The position numbers were made by a program, and so were the translations under genes. This document shows, one piece after another, positions 23,271 through 35,276 of a DNA stretch of 64,000 bases. This DNA comes from Pipra filicauda (Eukaryota > Chordata > Aves > Passeriformes > Pipridae). The notes beneath the pieces are model-generated. The model had not been told where the DNA came from. It saw only the letters and a program-made list of their open reading frames with translations, and made no database searches. Position 1 is the stretch's first letter. The number at the start of each line of letters is the position of its first letter. The stretch spans positions 1 to 64,000 of the forward strand of contig NW_024104367.1 in assembly GCF_003945595.2 (NCBI RefSeq), read 5' to 3'.

Positions 23271-25670
23271 TGAGGAGTTCAGGGAGACTGATATAGAGGT
23301 ACAGGAGCAAACTCTTGGTGTGAAGTTGTTTTGGGGTTTTTTGTTTTTGTATGTTCGAAGAATTAGAGAACTTGTGGCTGACGTTTGGTTTTGGTGAAGT
23401 GCATATTGTTGGGGGTGTGGAAATGGTAGGGAGGGGAAATTAATTCATTCACTTTAGGACATGTGAGAGTGGTGATTGAGCCCAGGGAGATGAGATGAGA
23501 TGTGGGACAGTGGGATGTGTGTTATAGGGGTTGGTTTGGGAACATGAGCACGTTTGAATACATAAAAAAAGCATATTAAGATCACATTCTTTGTGGACAG
23601 GAAGGTCTACATATAGTGAGGTCCAAAAGATGTTTATCTATTTAGAAGGATATGGTCTCATTGGATCTGGATTCTAGGGATCAGCCATGTTTTAAATAGA
23701 CTTGCCTGTGAATATGCATTTAAATCCCAGCTGAATAAACCCAAAATCATCGTGTCCCATCTGAATGGAGTTTTCAGATGGAGAAGAAAGGGATGTCAAG
23801 AGAAACCCAAGTTGTGGGATCCACACACATCTGGCTTGGAAACCAAAGGCTATTCCACTGCCTCTGCCAGTGATAGTACTGAAGCAAATCAAATAGATCA
23901 GGAGCTTGCTGAATATTGGGTTCCTCTGCCTGTTACTTCACTGTTAGAGGAGTTTGCATCATCTTCAACATCTGCTGTAGGTGCCAGTCCACTTGCATTG
24001 CCCAGACAGCTTCAGTAATTGATATCTACAGTGCAACATCTATTAACTTCCATGTGGAGGTTTATGAAGGCTTTTTACAGTGCCTAAAAGGTGGATTTCT
24101 AGCAAACCTGGTGTCCCTTGGTGCTGCTCATTTAAAATAGTTTCTTCATATTTCCCATTAAGGAAACCGGTGTGTATCAAACCTTCCTCCAGGCTGGTCC
24201 GTGAACTTTGTGGTGACATGTCCTTAATTTTTCATCTGGAATGGAATGGGCGGTCAGTGTAACTCCATTAACTGTGTTTCCTTTGCTGACCTGCTTCCTT
24301 CTGAAACCCACAGCACCTGATTCCTGCCCTGGCTTGACACGAGGCCATCGTATCTGTGCTCTGCTGCAGTGCCGTGGATGTTTGTCTGCCGATTCCTGAA
24401 GCTGAGTTTCTCAGAGATGATAAACCACCTGGTTTTGCTCTTTAGACTGTAAAAGAATTGCTTGGTCATTGCCTTTCCTTTTAGATTTCTTGTTAGTCCA
24501 AGAGTGGGCATTTTTCATTGCTGTATGAGACAGCCTGTTTGCTACACCCTGACAATTTCAGTGCTACAATTGCTGCTAATGCCTTTTCCTTCTCACTTAA
24601 ATCCTGATCGAGGAACTGGGTTTAGGCACATTGCTTAATTTAAGCATCCACACAGGAACATTTGTGCTTTAATGCCCCTAACTAGAAATACACAAATAAC
24701 CCCAGCAAACTGAAAAGTGTCTCGAGCTGTTTGTTTGCCTTTGATTTCTTGCTCACTTCACAAAATAACAAAACACTTCACAGTCGTTTGAGTGAAATGG
24801 ATTCATTTTTCAATTAAAATTGCCTGGGTTTAAGCAATGTTGGCTTTTTTTTTTCTTTTTAATGAAACATGTATTTTCTGGAATGGAAATGCCTACACCT
24901 CAGAAATTGCTGTGATTTGTTCCCTTTTTGCAGATGTTTGCTCTGCTCGCTCTTGCCACTGAAAAAAATCTGGTGGCAAGAAAAGGTGAACCAGCAGAAG
25001 CAACTTTTAAAATCAGAATAAAGCCTAAAAAAAAAAATAATTTCTACATCTCTATTCACCAAAACTTTTCATCCACCAAGTGCTGGCTCCTTTATTAATG
25101 AGAGTTTCATGGTAGTTTCTCAAGGAGGGCTGAAGCAATCGATCATTCATTCGCCTCAGTAAAGTGCCCTTCATCTTTGCTTTTCACAGTGCCAGATCGA
25201 GTATTGAATGCATGTTAAATGCTAAAACCAAGAGAGTGAGTGTGGGAGGGATAATAGGCTAAATTAATCTGCACTACCATTTATCTCCTGTTCATTTGTC
25301 CCTGTCTTTCCTACATACATGTGTGTGTGTGTGTGTGTGTGTGTAGGACACTTTCTTACACATTTCTATTCCCTCAAAGCAGTGTTTCTGATTCTGCTCT
25401 GAAATATCTGAGCAAATCTCTACAGGAGTATAAATTATGAGAGAACTTACTTAGGCAGATGTGTCAGTCAGCATTTTTATCTGGATGAAGTTCTTGAGAT
25501 TTGATATTTTATTGCATTTTGTGTCTGTTCCTTCCAGCCTGTGTTTTGTAACAGGGAAGTTATAAGAGGGGGTTTGCATATATTGGAGTCCACACATAAA
25601 TAGATTTGAGGGTAAAAGTAAGGCAACATCCACGTCTCTGCAATTCCCAGGGAAGGGGGACAGTTCCATC
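23271..25670. other. Unique, AT-rich, possibly conserved non-coding
   Basis: Contains a plus-strand frame at 23752-24018 with no recognised domain, the (TG)n at 25319-25345, and a repeat-free AT-rich stretch at 24600-25290 that looks like conserved non-coding DNA (see findings). No gene supported. Confidence 0.45.
25319..25345. repeat. (TG)n microsatellite
   Basis: About twelve uninterrupted TG units between CATACA and AGGACA. Confidence 0.95.
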
Positions 25671-25762
25671 ACAGAATCATAGAACTGTTTGGGTTGTAAG
25701 GGGCCTTAAAGATCATCTGGTTCCAACCCCCCTGACATGGGCAGGGACATCTTCCACTGTTT
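25671..25762 (-). mobile_element. CR1 LINE, 3' end fragment
   Basis: Antisense tail: ACAGAATCATAGAACTGTTT, GGGGCCTTAAAGATCATCTG, GTTCCAACCCCCCTGACATG, GGCAGGGACATCTTCCACT. First-family tail. Confidence 0.9.
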
Positions 25763-25930
25763 TTTAACACACTTTTACAGTGTATAATTTTTTTTCTGTG
25801 TTTCTGAAGTACATGCAGGACTCGGAGTGTGTAGTTCCCCCAGTTCTCCCTTCAAGTTGACTGGCTCTGTTAACTCAGCTCCTGCTTCAGAGTCCTAAAT
25901 GCAACAATCTTTAGCTGGGCTTGATCACTT

Positions 25931-25996
25931 AATCATAAAATCCTAGAATGGTTTGGGTTGGAAGGGGTCCTAAAGATCATCTAGTTCCAACTCTGA
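25931..25996 (-). mobile_element. CR1 LINE, 3' end fragment
   Basis: A second antisense tail 170 bases after the previous one: AATCATAAAATCCTAGAATG, GGTTTGGGTTGGAAGGGGTC, CTAAAGATCATCTAGTTCCA. Same orientation and same short truncation as the copy at 25671, but a separate insertion. Confidence 0.85.
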
Positions 25997-27717
25997 AAAA
26001 CCTGGAAAGACAGCTCCAATCCAAGGAACTGCAGTAAATTACTGGAAGAAAGGTGTACTAACAACAGTGTGGAGGTTGTACATCTCTAACTTGCTTTCTA
26101 TTATTGCTGCAGGAAACTCTGGCTGAGAATTGCTACAGGAAAACATCCCAGTGGCCTTTCCCTGACAGATGTTAAGCCCTGGTCCACCCCTTAATGCAGG
26201 AATGTGAAAGGCACGACAGAATTAGAAAGCACAGGCAAAGCAATCAGAGTAGTCACGGTTTGATGTCATTTGTCTTCGGGCACTAAAAGGATTATCGGGG
26301 CAATACCGGAAACTCTGGTGAATATTTAGAGCTCAGGGAGGGCAGCCGAGGTCCTGGGCATGGGAAGGGAGGGATCTGTTTGCTTTTTGCAGGAATCTGG
26401 TGCAGGGAGATGACTTACTTCTGCACGAGAGGAGTTGCAAGAGTAGTTAAAAAGAAATAAACAGTTTAAATGGAAATAAACAGTTAAAAGGAAATAAAAC
26501 AGCACCTGGAGGAGGAAAAAAAATCACTATCATGATCAGTAGGCACCAGGGTTCATCATAATGAAATTATGGCAAATTAAATTAATTTCTGTCTCTCCTA
26601 AGCTAAGAGGCTTATGGATAATGAGAGAGAGGGAGGTGAATATAGCTCAGCGCTTGCAAGGCTTTTACAAAGGATCCAAGGGGCTCTTTCATTAGGAAAT
26701 AAAGTGAAACTTGTAAAATTAAAACTGACTTGGGAATAGTATGGGTGGGAGGAGGAAAACTAACTTGAGAGGTGACTAATGGCAGAGAAGTTGTGAAACT
26801 GCTTCCCATGGGGTCCTTCTTGAGGGCTGAGCTGTCAGCAATGACTTGACAGATGAGTCTGGGGTGATACTGAACTAATCTGTAGGTGGTGAGGGGTTAA
26901 GAGGGGCTTCTTACAGACTGTTCTGGAGATAATTTAGTTGAAAAACGCAAACCTGAATTTCTGGTAGCAAGTTAATGAGTAACCATCTGCCTGCATCTGG
27001 TCAAATTCTGCAGGGGAGCAAGAATTCTCCTTATCTCAGTAATAACTGCTTCTTTATTTATTATTATTTAATTTTAAGCAGCAATGATAAAAGCAGGTGC
27101 CTGACAGGTATTGAAAAAGCCATGAAAAGTTTTGCTAAGGTTTGCATTTCTGGGATAAAATTTGTGAGAGGTGCTGTCTGACAAAAAGTCTTCTGTTTTA
27201 ATGCAGAACCACCAAAGAACACAACTGCAAACCTATAGCCACGTTCCTCTTCAGAGATGGTATTTCACCACTGTCAGGTGGATTTGAAATACCTCCTCTT
27301 CTTTTCCCACACAACCACAGACCATCCCCTAAGCTCCTGTAAGAAAAATAGCACCACCTCTCCTAATACTTTCAAGTGACAGGCAAATTGGAAATCCATG
27401 ATGCTTTTATTTTAGAATATTGCGAGGCTTGAAGCCTGGAAGTAGCAGCCCGTTTTTCTCCTGACTTTTACTCTGCTGGATGATTTACACCTATGCAAAG
27501 GAGTTTGCTGACAGATCAGAATTAGAGCTCTTATTTTGCCCTGTTGTAAACTATTCCTCAACATGCACAGTTAGGTCTCTAAGCAGAAAGGGTGGGGGGG
27601 AAGGCTGTGAGAGTCATTTTGGAGCCTGAACAAGTAGATTTAACCTTTCTTGCTTTGGTGACTGTAACAACATAGTAAATGGACTTTAGGGCTTGATGAA
27701 ACTTAGTAAAACAACTT
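25997..27717. other. Unique, non-coding
   Basis: No gene or mobile element recognised. A short GGAAATAAACAGTT-type near-duplicate occurs at about 26452-26490. Confidence 0.5.
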
Positions 27718-27842
27718 AGGCCAGGTTGGATGGGGCCCTGAGGAACCTGATCTAGTGGGTGGCATCCCTGCCCATGGCACGGGGTTGGAACTGGGTGGTC
27801 TTTGAGGTTGTTTTCAACCCAAACCATTCTGTGATTCTATAA
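27718..27842 (+). mobile_element. CR1 LINE, 3' end fragment
   Basis: Sense tail: GGCCAGGTTGGATGGGGCCC, GGCATCCCTGCCCATGGCAC and CAACCCAAACCATTCTGTGA, then TTCTATAAAA. Confidence 0.92.
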
Positions 27843-28159
27843 AATAGACCTTCCTTCCAGCTCATCTTTCTGCTTTGTTTACATCTGCAATAAATACTTA
27901 GGGTTGAGAAATGCCCACTGAGTTCATCATGCAGAAGCAGAGCCTGGTAGTCCTCAAGAATGAGGTTTGGGGCTGTCTGTGGGCAGTAAAGGACAGTAAT
28001 CTAATGCAGCAAAAGTTTCCAGCCTTTAAATAAGTGTTTGTTAATATAACTGTTGAACACATCAACCTGGATCATCCATTTCTGGAAATATCCTTAGCTC
28101 TGAGATGAGACCTCACAGCTGTCTACAGCTTCCTCACGAGGGGAAGACGAGGGGCAGGC
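27843..28159. other. Unique, non-coding
   Basis: No gene or repeat recognised. Confidence 0.45.
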
Positions 28160-28464
28160 ACTGATCTCTTCTCTCTGGTGACCAATGACAGGACTCAAGG
28201 GAATGGCATGAAGATGTTTCAAGGTGGTTTAGGTTGGATATTAGGAAGAGATTCTTCACCGAGAGGATGGTTGGACACTGGAACAGGCCTCTCTGGGCAG
28301 TGGGCACAGCCCCAAGCCTGACAGAGCTCAAGAAACATTTGGACAACGCTCCCAAGCACATGGTGTGATTCTTGGAGTTGTCCTGTGCAGGGACAGGAGC
28401 TGGACTTGGATGATCCTTGTGGGTCCTTTCCAACTCAGGATATTCTATGATTCTCTGATTCTGC
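28160..28464 (+). mobile_element. CR1 LINE, 3' end (third subfamily)
   Basis: Sense element: GTTTAGGTTGGATATTAGGA, GAGCTCAAGAAACATTTGGA, CACATGGTGTGATTCTTGGA, GACTTGGATGATCCTTGTGG and GATATTCTATGATTCTCTGA. The GATCCTTGTGGGTCC…CTCAGGATATTCTATG tail separates it from the other CR1 subfamilies here. Confidence 0.92.
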
Positions 28465-29581
28465 TCTAGGACCATCCTGGCTGTGTAGGAGACATCCAGA
28501 AATGGTGGGTTACTACTGAAGTGTGGACTTCTCTGCATCATCTTTGGAGATGCCCCTCTCCACAGACCACAAAGGACCTCCATTGTATTTGCTCTAAATT
28601 TAAGCACCTTGATTAGGTGGAGAGAGTGGAGTAGGACCCTCAGGGACTAAGTACCCATTGCTACTCCATGGCTGTCCCTGTGGCCAATGCATGGAGTTAT
28701 ATTTACATGTATTTATAGTTTGCTGGGGCCTATCAGTTCCCACCGACATCAGTTCCCACAGGCACAAGTCCTTCCTAAAATCCATCTGATGGACAGGAAA
28801 GAAATGTCTTGTGGTGTGAACAATTTCCTTATGCATGTGTGATGCACCTTTATGTACTTATGTCTGCAACAACAATGGAATAAATGTAAATGCAGCTATT
28901 CAAACTACATCTGCTTAAGCCACAGATCTTGCAGCTCAGTGCTCTGCTCCACATACTATAATTTTTACCTTTTTTGGATAACAAAACTGCAGTGAACATT
29001 ACAGAAGCTGTTAAAGACACAAGTTGAATCATGCTGAGATACCTGGCTTAACTCCAGTCAAACCTACTTGACCACCTACCCCATTTGCTATGCAAAAAAA
29101 CTACCCCATTGCTATGCCCTGTACCAGAGGGGATGTTGGATTTAATGATGTTTAAACCAGTACTGTAAAGGAACCTTTGATTGTACCCAAAAAACTTATT
29201 ATTGCTCTCCCATTCGGGATCAGATGAAAGTAAAATAAGCTGTATCTTGTATTATGAGTGGAAATGCCATTTCCTGCTGGAACTAGAAAACAAAGCTCTT
29301 TGGGATTATTGTAAGGATCAGCAGGCACAGTGAGGCAGGGAGAAGTCTTTCCCTTGTTGGTCTTTGCTGTTGCATTTGGGGTCTGATTATCTTTTGCTGA
29401 CTTGGCCATTCATCAAGTGTCTCAAAGAAGCAGCACAAACAGTAGTTGAGCTCCTTCCCTCTGTCCCTGGAGGGAAGGGAAGCAGCCATCGCTGCCTCTG
29501 CCTCTTTGCAGTGCTCCCCTTCAAACTGGATAAATAAATTAGAGATATGGTCATTCAGGGAACCAGCTGGGAGCAGCTGGG

Positions 29582-29641
29582 GATTATGGATTCAGTGATT
29601 ATGGATTCAGTGATTATGGATTCAGTGATTATGGATTCAGT
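29582..29641. repeat. 15-bp tandem repeat, four copies
   Basis: Four near-perfect copies of GATTATGGATTCAGT. Because 15 is divisible by three, one plus frame reads as a repeated Ile-Met-Asp-Ser-Val pentapeptide inside the frame 29547-29891; no gene is supported. Confidence 0.95.
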
Positions 29642-29995
29642 GGACTGTGCTCCTCTGGTACAGAAAACAGCCACCACAGGCACCTCTTGGGCAGCATTGT
29701 GGCTTCTCCTGTATTATTTAGTGCATTGTCTCTTCAATCTCTGTGCATGCAGAAATGCTCAGCAAGAGTTGTTTCTCCTCCTAAGAGACGCCCTTTCAGT
29801 TTTTACTCTTAGAGTGCTTGTTTTTAGGCAGGTGAATCTTTTACAACATTTATATTTTAGGTACTTGGTGACTCCACAGACTGAGTATTAACTTCCTGTT
29901 GTGTGGAGAACTCTTTTGAGAGGCAAATTTTATTCATCAAAGACAACCCTTTAATTAACTTTCACACTTCCATAGGGAGAGGAATATAAAGACAG

Positions 29996-30040
29996 ATAAT
30001 AATACTAATAATACTAATAATAACAACAATAACAACATAT
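29996..30040. repeat. AAT/AAC-rich microsatellite
   Basis: Imperfect ATAATAATACTAATAATACT followed by AATAACAACAATAACAAC. Confidence 0.9.
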
Positions 30041-31007
30041 CTTGTTACCATTACAAATGAAAATAAAATGCTGCAGGGAGTGGAGTTTCAAGGTTTGTTT
30101 TGGTTTTGGTTTTTTTTTGTTTTTTTTAATGAAGATTTTAATAGCATTTAATGTAAATTGAATATAATCATTGTCTCATTCCTGAGCTTATCTCTGAGGC
30201 TGAAGATTAAGAAGTTAATTGTGCTGACAACATAGTGGGAAGTGCCAAAATCAAGCACCAGCTTGTTGGTTAAAGCGCCTTTTGAATTAAGAGAGGAAAG
30301 CAGAACCTTTATTTTTTTGTACCCCTGCTCCCAGTTATTTTGCAGCTGAGTAAACTTTGTGCACAGTGTGGATTTATTACATGAGAGCTAACATAAAATT
30401 TCCATTAGAGTGCAAATTAATAAGAGTTTATTTAACTTTAGAGATTGGGAAGGATCAGATGCATGAGCCTAACAAGACATTTTACTTTGGGGATGGGGAA
30501 TTACTGGTGTATAAGTCCCTCAGTTCTTTTTGGGAAGATAATTTAACGAGGTCATCAAAATGACTGGATGTCAGCTCCAGAATCTTGCCTTCCATTAAGA
30601 GGAATTAGGTATGGAAATCTCACTTTTGAATCATCTGCTGGTTATGGAATTCATGCACTTGGTGGCAAGATTTACTTGATGAAAATATTGGGGATCAGGC
30701 TGTGCACTCCTTAATGTAAGCAATGTGACAGGATTCAGTTCTCAGCTCCCTCTCCTGCAGTGACAGTGTGGAATACCTGTCTGTGCTATATATGACCTCT
30801 TCCATCTCAAATTAAAAGTGATGTAGTTGCTCATCTGGTGCAGTGAGTCCTGGGATCATAAATAAATGAAATGCATTTTGACGAATGATTACAGAAATGG
30901 TATCTTAATTTGACTAAGCAGAGATAATAACTAGTCATTGGGTCCAGTTGTGTCTTCATATGGGATTATTTCTCTTTCCTGTATGGTCTCAAAGGAGTCC
31001 AGTTTTA

Positions 31008-31207
31008 TTTACTGTGAGGGTGGTGATGCCTCAGAACAGGTTGCCCAGAGAAGCTGTGGATGCTCCATCCCTGGAAGTGTTTAAGGCCAGGTTGGATGGG
31101 GCTCTGAGCAACCTGGGATAGTGGGAGGTGTCCCTGCCCATGGTGGGGGATAGGAACAAGATGATCTTTAAGGTCCCTTCCAGCCCAGGCCATCCTATGA
31201 TCCTAAT
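31008..31207 (+). mobile_element. CR1 LINE, 3' end fragment
   Basis: Sense element from TACTGTGAGGGTGGTGATGC through GGTTGCCCAGAGAAGCTGTG, ATCCCTGGAAGTGTTTAAGG and CTTTAAGGTCCCTTCCAGCC to CATCCTATGATCCTAAT. Confidence 0.95.
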
Positions 31208-32490
31208 ATCCCAGACAGCTTTCCCAACTGAGCTGTTTGCAGAAAAACACTGAAGTGGGAAAAAAACAGCCAAACTTTGTACTGAGACTTTAAGAGAGGT
31301 CTCAATGTAATTTTAGTCAGGATTGTGTTTGGTAAAGACTTCAGGGACTGGCCTTGCTCCTCAAAGGAGGTGCCGAAAGAGTTGACATAAGTGATGAAAG
31401 AGCTGGTATCCATCAGTACTGGCAGAGAAGCAGGAGGGAGCTGAAGAGTCAGGACAGGCCATGGGTCTTGAGGACAGAGGGGCCACAGATAGTCATCTTG
31501 ACATTTTTTTAAATTAAAGAACTTCCATTCACTCCAAATCTCACCAAACCTGAAAAAAAACAAACGAAACCAAACCAAACCACTGACAAATGAGTCTTTT
31601 CAATACAACTGTGGCTCCTATATGTCCTCTAGAGGAGAAAAAACCCACCATTTTCTCTGGGTCTTTTTCAAGTATTTCTTGAGTTTTTGAAAGAAACCTC
31701 ATGGAAAACCACCCCTTTGTAACTAAAAAGATGTGAAGTGCTTCTAGGGAAGCTCAGAGGCTGAAAGTGCCCTGTTGATCTTAACAAAGCTTGAGAACTA
31801 CTGGACTGAGCAAATAAGTACCTTTGGGAAGAATTTATGCCCCTTGCCCCTATTTTTTTTTGGTCCCAAAGAACAAGGCCAGCAGTGAGTGCTTACAAGA
31901 AATAATGGTGCCAGAATTGAGGGTATAAAGGAGAGGGACAACCATGAAAGGGGACTGGTTTGGCTCCCTGCCTGCCTGTTATAGTGCTGTAAAGCAGTCA
32001 GGTAAAGTGCTTTCCTGGAATACTCTGCCATTATCATATAGATGATTGCTGTAAGTAAATTTGTCCTGCTCAAACTCAAAAATCTCTTCTGAGTACAATA
32101 TTTTCCTGGGCCAGCCATCAGGTAACTCCCCTGTCCCGTCTCTTTTTGCTATAAAACCCTTCTTTTGGCAATTTTAGTTGCAATACCAACCATCTGTGAT
32201 GGCCTCCTTACCTGTCCACCCCCTATTTTCACTTTATCACCCCCACCGACCCTGCAGGTCCACAGCCACTGCCTCTCTGCTGACCACAGGAAGAATATTT
32301 TGGGCAGCTCCTTTCCAGTATTTCCTTCTGTCTTCCACTGTCAAGACCCAGGACTCTTGCAGCCCTCCTGTGCCTCCATGTGCTGTGTGTTGTGTTGTCT
32401 CAATTGCTCTGCAGGTTGATAAATGTCTCTAAGTGTCTCATTATGCAATTAATTTCAATTGCAATTCCCATCATCTCTTCCCTTCTGCAG
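31208..32490. other. TSNARE1: Intron upstream of the first recognised TSNARE1 exon
   Basis: Unique DNA ending in the pyrimidine-rich acceptor CTCTTCCCTTCTGCAG. No other exon recognised. Small plus frames near 32165-32432 have no domain. Confidence 0.55.
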
Positions 32491-32581
32491 GCATGCGACC
32501 CAGCAGGAGACTAATAAAACCATCACCACCAGCACCAAAGCCATCAAGCAGCTGTCTGAGATTGTCAGAGGCTCATCCAGG
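32491..32581 (+). CDS. TSNARE1: TSNARE1 internal coding exon (syntaxin-like N-terminal helix)
   Basis: A 91-base internal exon. A strong pyrimidine tract ending TTCCCTTCTGCAG precedes it and a GTATGT donor follows. The first base completes a codon begun in the previous exon, so the incoming intron splits a codon after its second base; 30 full codons follow and the exon ends in phase 0. The peptide contains TQQETNKTI and KQLSEIVRGSSR, which I recognise as the TSNARE1 segment preceding its third N-terminal helix; in syntaxin 7/12 relatives the matching segment is the end of helix Hb. TSNARE1 is a Qa-SNARE-like protein of endosomal traffic, enriched in brain. In human it also carries a Harbinger-transposon-derived Myb-like domain, which is not seen here. 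The exon is joined in frame to the next two exons. The preceding exon was not found in the window. Identification rests on remembered family sequence, with no search run. Confidence 0.9.
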
Positions 32582-34701
32582 GTATGTGCCAATCCAGGTG
32601 ATGTTGGGGGAGGGTGATGGGTCTTATGGAAGGAAGAATAATAAAAAAAAGAAGTGGTAGTGGGTGTTTTAAGGCTGTTGAGCTCCATGGCTTGTTATAA
32701 CTTCCTTTCCTGTGACATGGTAAATGTAGTTTTCACTTATAAATGACCCAGAGGAAAACAGCTGCAGAAACCGGTTCTTCTCCCAAAACCACATCGTGTG
32801 GAATTGGAAATTGAGAACTCAGCAAAAAGCCTTGGCCAGTTCACATTTATCTCAGAGTCTCACTCAGTTTGGGTGAAAATACACAGAAATCATCTGGCTC
32901 CACATAAATTTGGCACTGGCTAAAGACTCAGTCGTGCAGTGGGTGCACTGGGGACTGGTGAGTTTGGAATTGTGTTGAAGTGTCTGGAAAAACCAAAGCC
33001 ATGGAATACATTGTGGATATGACATTCACTCAGGGCTGTGTGCTGGTAAAAAGGCAGCTTTGGGGATAGATAAATACAGAGTGTGGCCAGATCAGAACAG
33101 GACTTTGAGTTGCAATTTACCCTACAGAATCCCTGTTATATGGACAAACTGGGATGTCCTCAGTAGGTTCAACTCCTATGAACAGCATTGTCACAGGGTG
33201 CGAATGATCCCCATCCCTTGGTCTCCAGTGTGAAGATTGGACAAACAGGTTTCTGGCCTTCCTACAAAACCCGTTACACTCCAGATATTCCTGCTGAATT
33301 TGACCTGTGATTTGAATCGTGGGGAAGAACAGAAACATACTGTGGGACCAAACTCCAACTGATGTGAGGGTAGAGGAGTTTGACCCACATAAAAGATGAT
33401 TCGGCAACTGAAATGACAATAAGGACAATTCTACGTGATTCTGCCTGGTAGTTTTCTGTTGTCTTCTTGCTTCCAGCACCCATATGGTTTCTAAGTCAGG
33501 AACTTGTCTGAATTGATGTTTTGTCCTCACTCACTTCCTGCCATTTTCCAAAGTCCCGTGTTACTCCAGCTCTGTACTCACTGCCCTTCCACCGAGCAAT
33601 AACAGTGCTCTAAACACACCACTCGTCTCTGTCCCGAGTGGGTTTTACAGCCTGGATTTATGGCACTTGCCAACGGGCAGATGAGATAAGGATTTAAAGG
33701 TTGAATCACCCCAGGCTACCTTTGTAACATGTTGAAGACCCTGTGCAATCCAGCCCGCCTGAAACAAAAAATGAATGGGTGATGGTCCACTCGAGAGGAT
33801 GAGGAGGGAAGCCTGGAATGACTGTTTCCATATGTTGACATCAGACTTGTGCAGGCATCAGCCTTAATACCAGGAGAGTTTTTAACACATTACTTTGATT
33901 AATGATGGACTACAAGGACTATTTTTTTCCTTTTCTTGCATAATTCCATCTGAGCTTGATGAAACAGGAGATGCTGTCTCAGAAATGTGGGCATCTGTGC
34001 TTTTTTTATGCTCTTTTTGTGCTGATCTCCTGGCTCCATTTTGTGACATAAATTGAGTCAAAAGGGGAATCAGGCAAGGTCACATTAAACCCAATTATAG
34101 TGCCACACAAGAATGTCATTATTTGCCCTTGAAACCCATGCAGTGTCCACTGGGGACTCTCAGGAGAATAGTTTTTACTGTCACGGGGAGAAAAATTACT
34201 AAATTAAAGGGAAAATATTTAAGAGCTGAAGGAAATAGATACACAAACAGTTTTAGTAATATAAGAAATAAACTTACTGCTCTCTATTGCGTTGCATAAT
34301 AATTTTTTTGCTCCCTGGTCAATTAATTTAACAGATTTTATTTTTTTTTAGCTCTTCTTTTCTAACACTGTGCAGTTTAAGTAATTAAACCTACAAATTT
34401 TGATATAAAGCCTGTAGCCCTCGTCCCTTACGTAGAATAAATAGTTCTGGTGGGTATTGGCTGCTGGTCAGTAAGTCCCTCTTGGGAATATGGGTAGGAC
34501 TGCAAACTTTCCTCCCATAAAATTACTCACAGCAGGAAAAGCCTTCCATTAATTTAGAGCTTTCTTAGTCCTTACCAATCCATCTTTCTGTGGATTGCTT
34601 TGCATGCACACGCAGACAAAAAAATGTATTTTTTCCCTTTCTTCCTTATTTTCCACCAGCTCTGTGCTGCCAACAACGTGCACTGTGGGAGTTTCTCTGA
34701 C

Positions 34702-34749
34702 TTCCAATGAAGCTCCAAGTGCTGCTTCCAATGAAGCTCCAAGTGCTGC
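34702..34749. repeat. 24-bp perfect tandem duplication
   Basis: TTCCAATGAAGCTCCAAGTG plus CTGC is present twice, head to tail, with no mismatch, within a TSNARE1 intron. Confidence 0.96.
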
Positions 34750-35220
34750 TGGAGCTATTGGAGTCAGGATGCCCAACTGAGCAAATTGAGAGTATTTCAG
34801 GAGCAAAGATGCTGCTTTAAGTGGATCAGTGGGATACAAGGCAGGAGATTGATGTAAAATAGCACATGGCTATTTTAGGGCTTTGTTCCAAAATAACCTC
34901 CAAGGATGTAAATAGACAGGCCTGTCAGGAATTCCATTTTTTTTGGTAGGATGGATGCTGGAGCATGAGATCAGCTCTCCAGGGTGGCAGTTTTATCTTA
35001 TTTTCCATGTGTAACAAACATAAGGTTTATGGATCTTTATCTATAGAATGGCACTAATGATACTTGCCCTGCTCTAAAAATGGTTTTAAATCTTTAGATG
35101 AAGAACTGTAAGACTGGGATATTCTTCTGTGTGCGGAAATGCTGCCATTAAAAATCAAAGATGTTTATCCCGTCCTTTATAAAATGTACTTTTGTATTCC
35201 TAGGCAGTTTTCTGGAACAG

Positions 35221-35276
35221 CTGAAATGGCTGTAAACTGAACAATTCTGAATTCTGAAATGGCTGTAAACTGAACA
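35221..35276. repeat. Short tandem duplication, 33-bp period
   Basis: CTGAAATGGCTGTAAACTGA plus ACA occurs at 35221-35243 and again at 35254-35276, separated by ATTCTGAATT. Confidence 0.96.

Larger units (their letters stand above)
28465..31007. other. Unique, AT-rich, with simple repeats
   Basis: Holds the 15-bp tandem at 29582-29641 and the AAT/AAC-rich tract at 29996-30040. The rest, notably 29920-30440, is repeat-free and AT-rich. No gene recognised. Confidence 0.5.

Noticed and set aside
28134..28607. 157-codon minus-strand frame
   Set aside because: Mostly antisense of the CR1 copy at 28160-28464.
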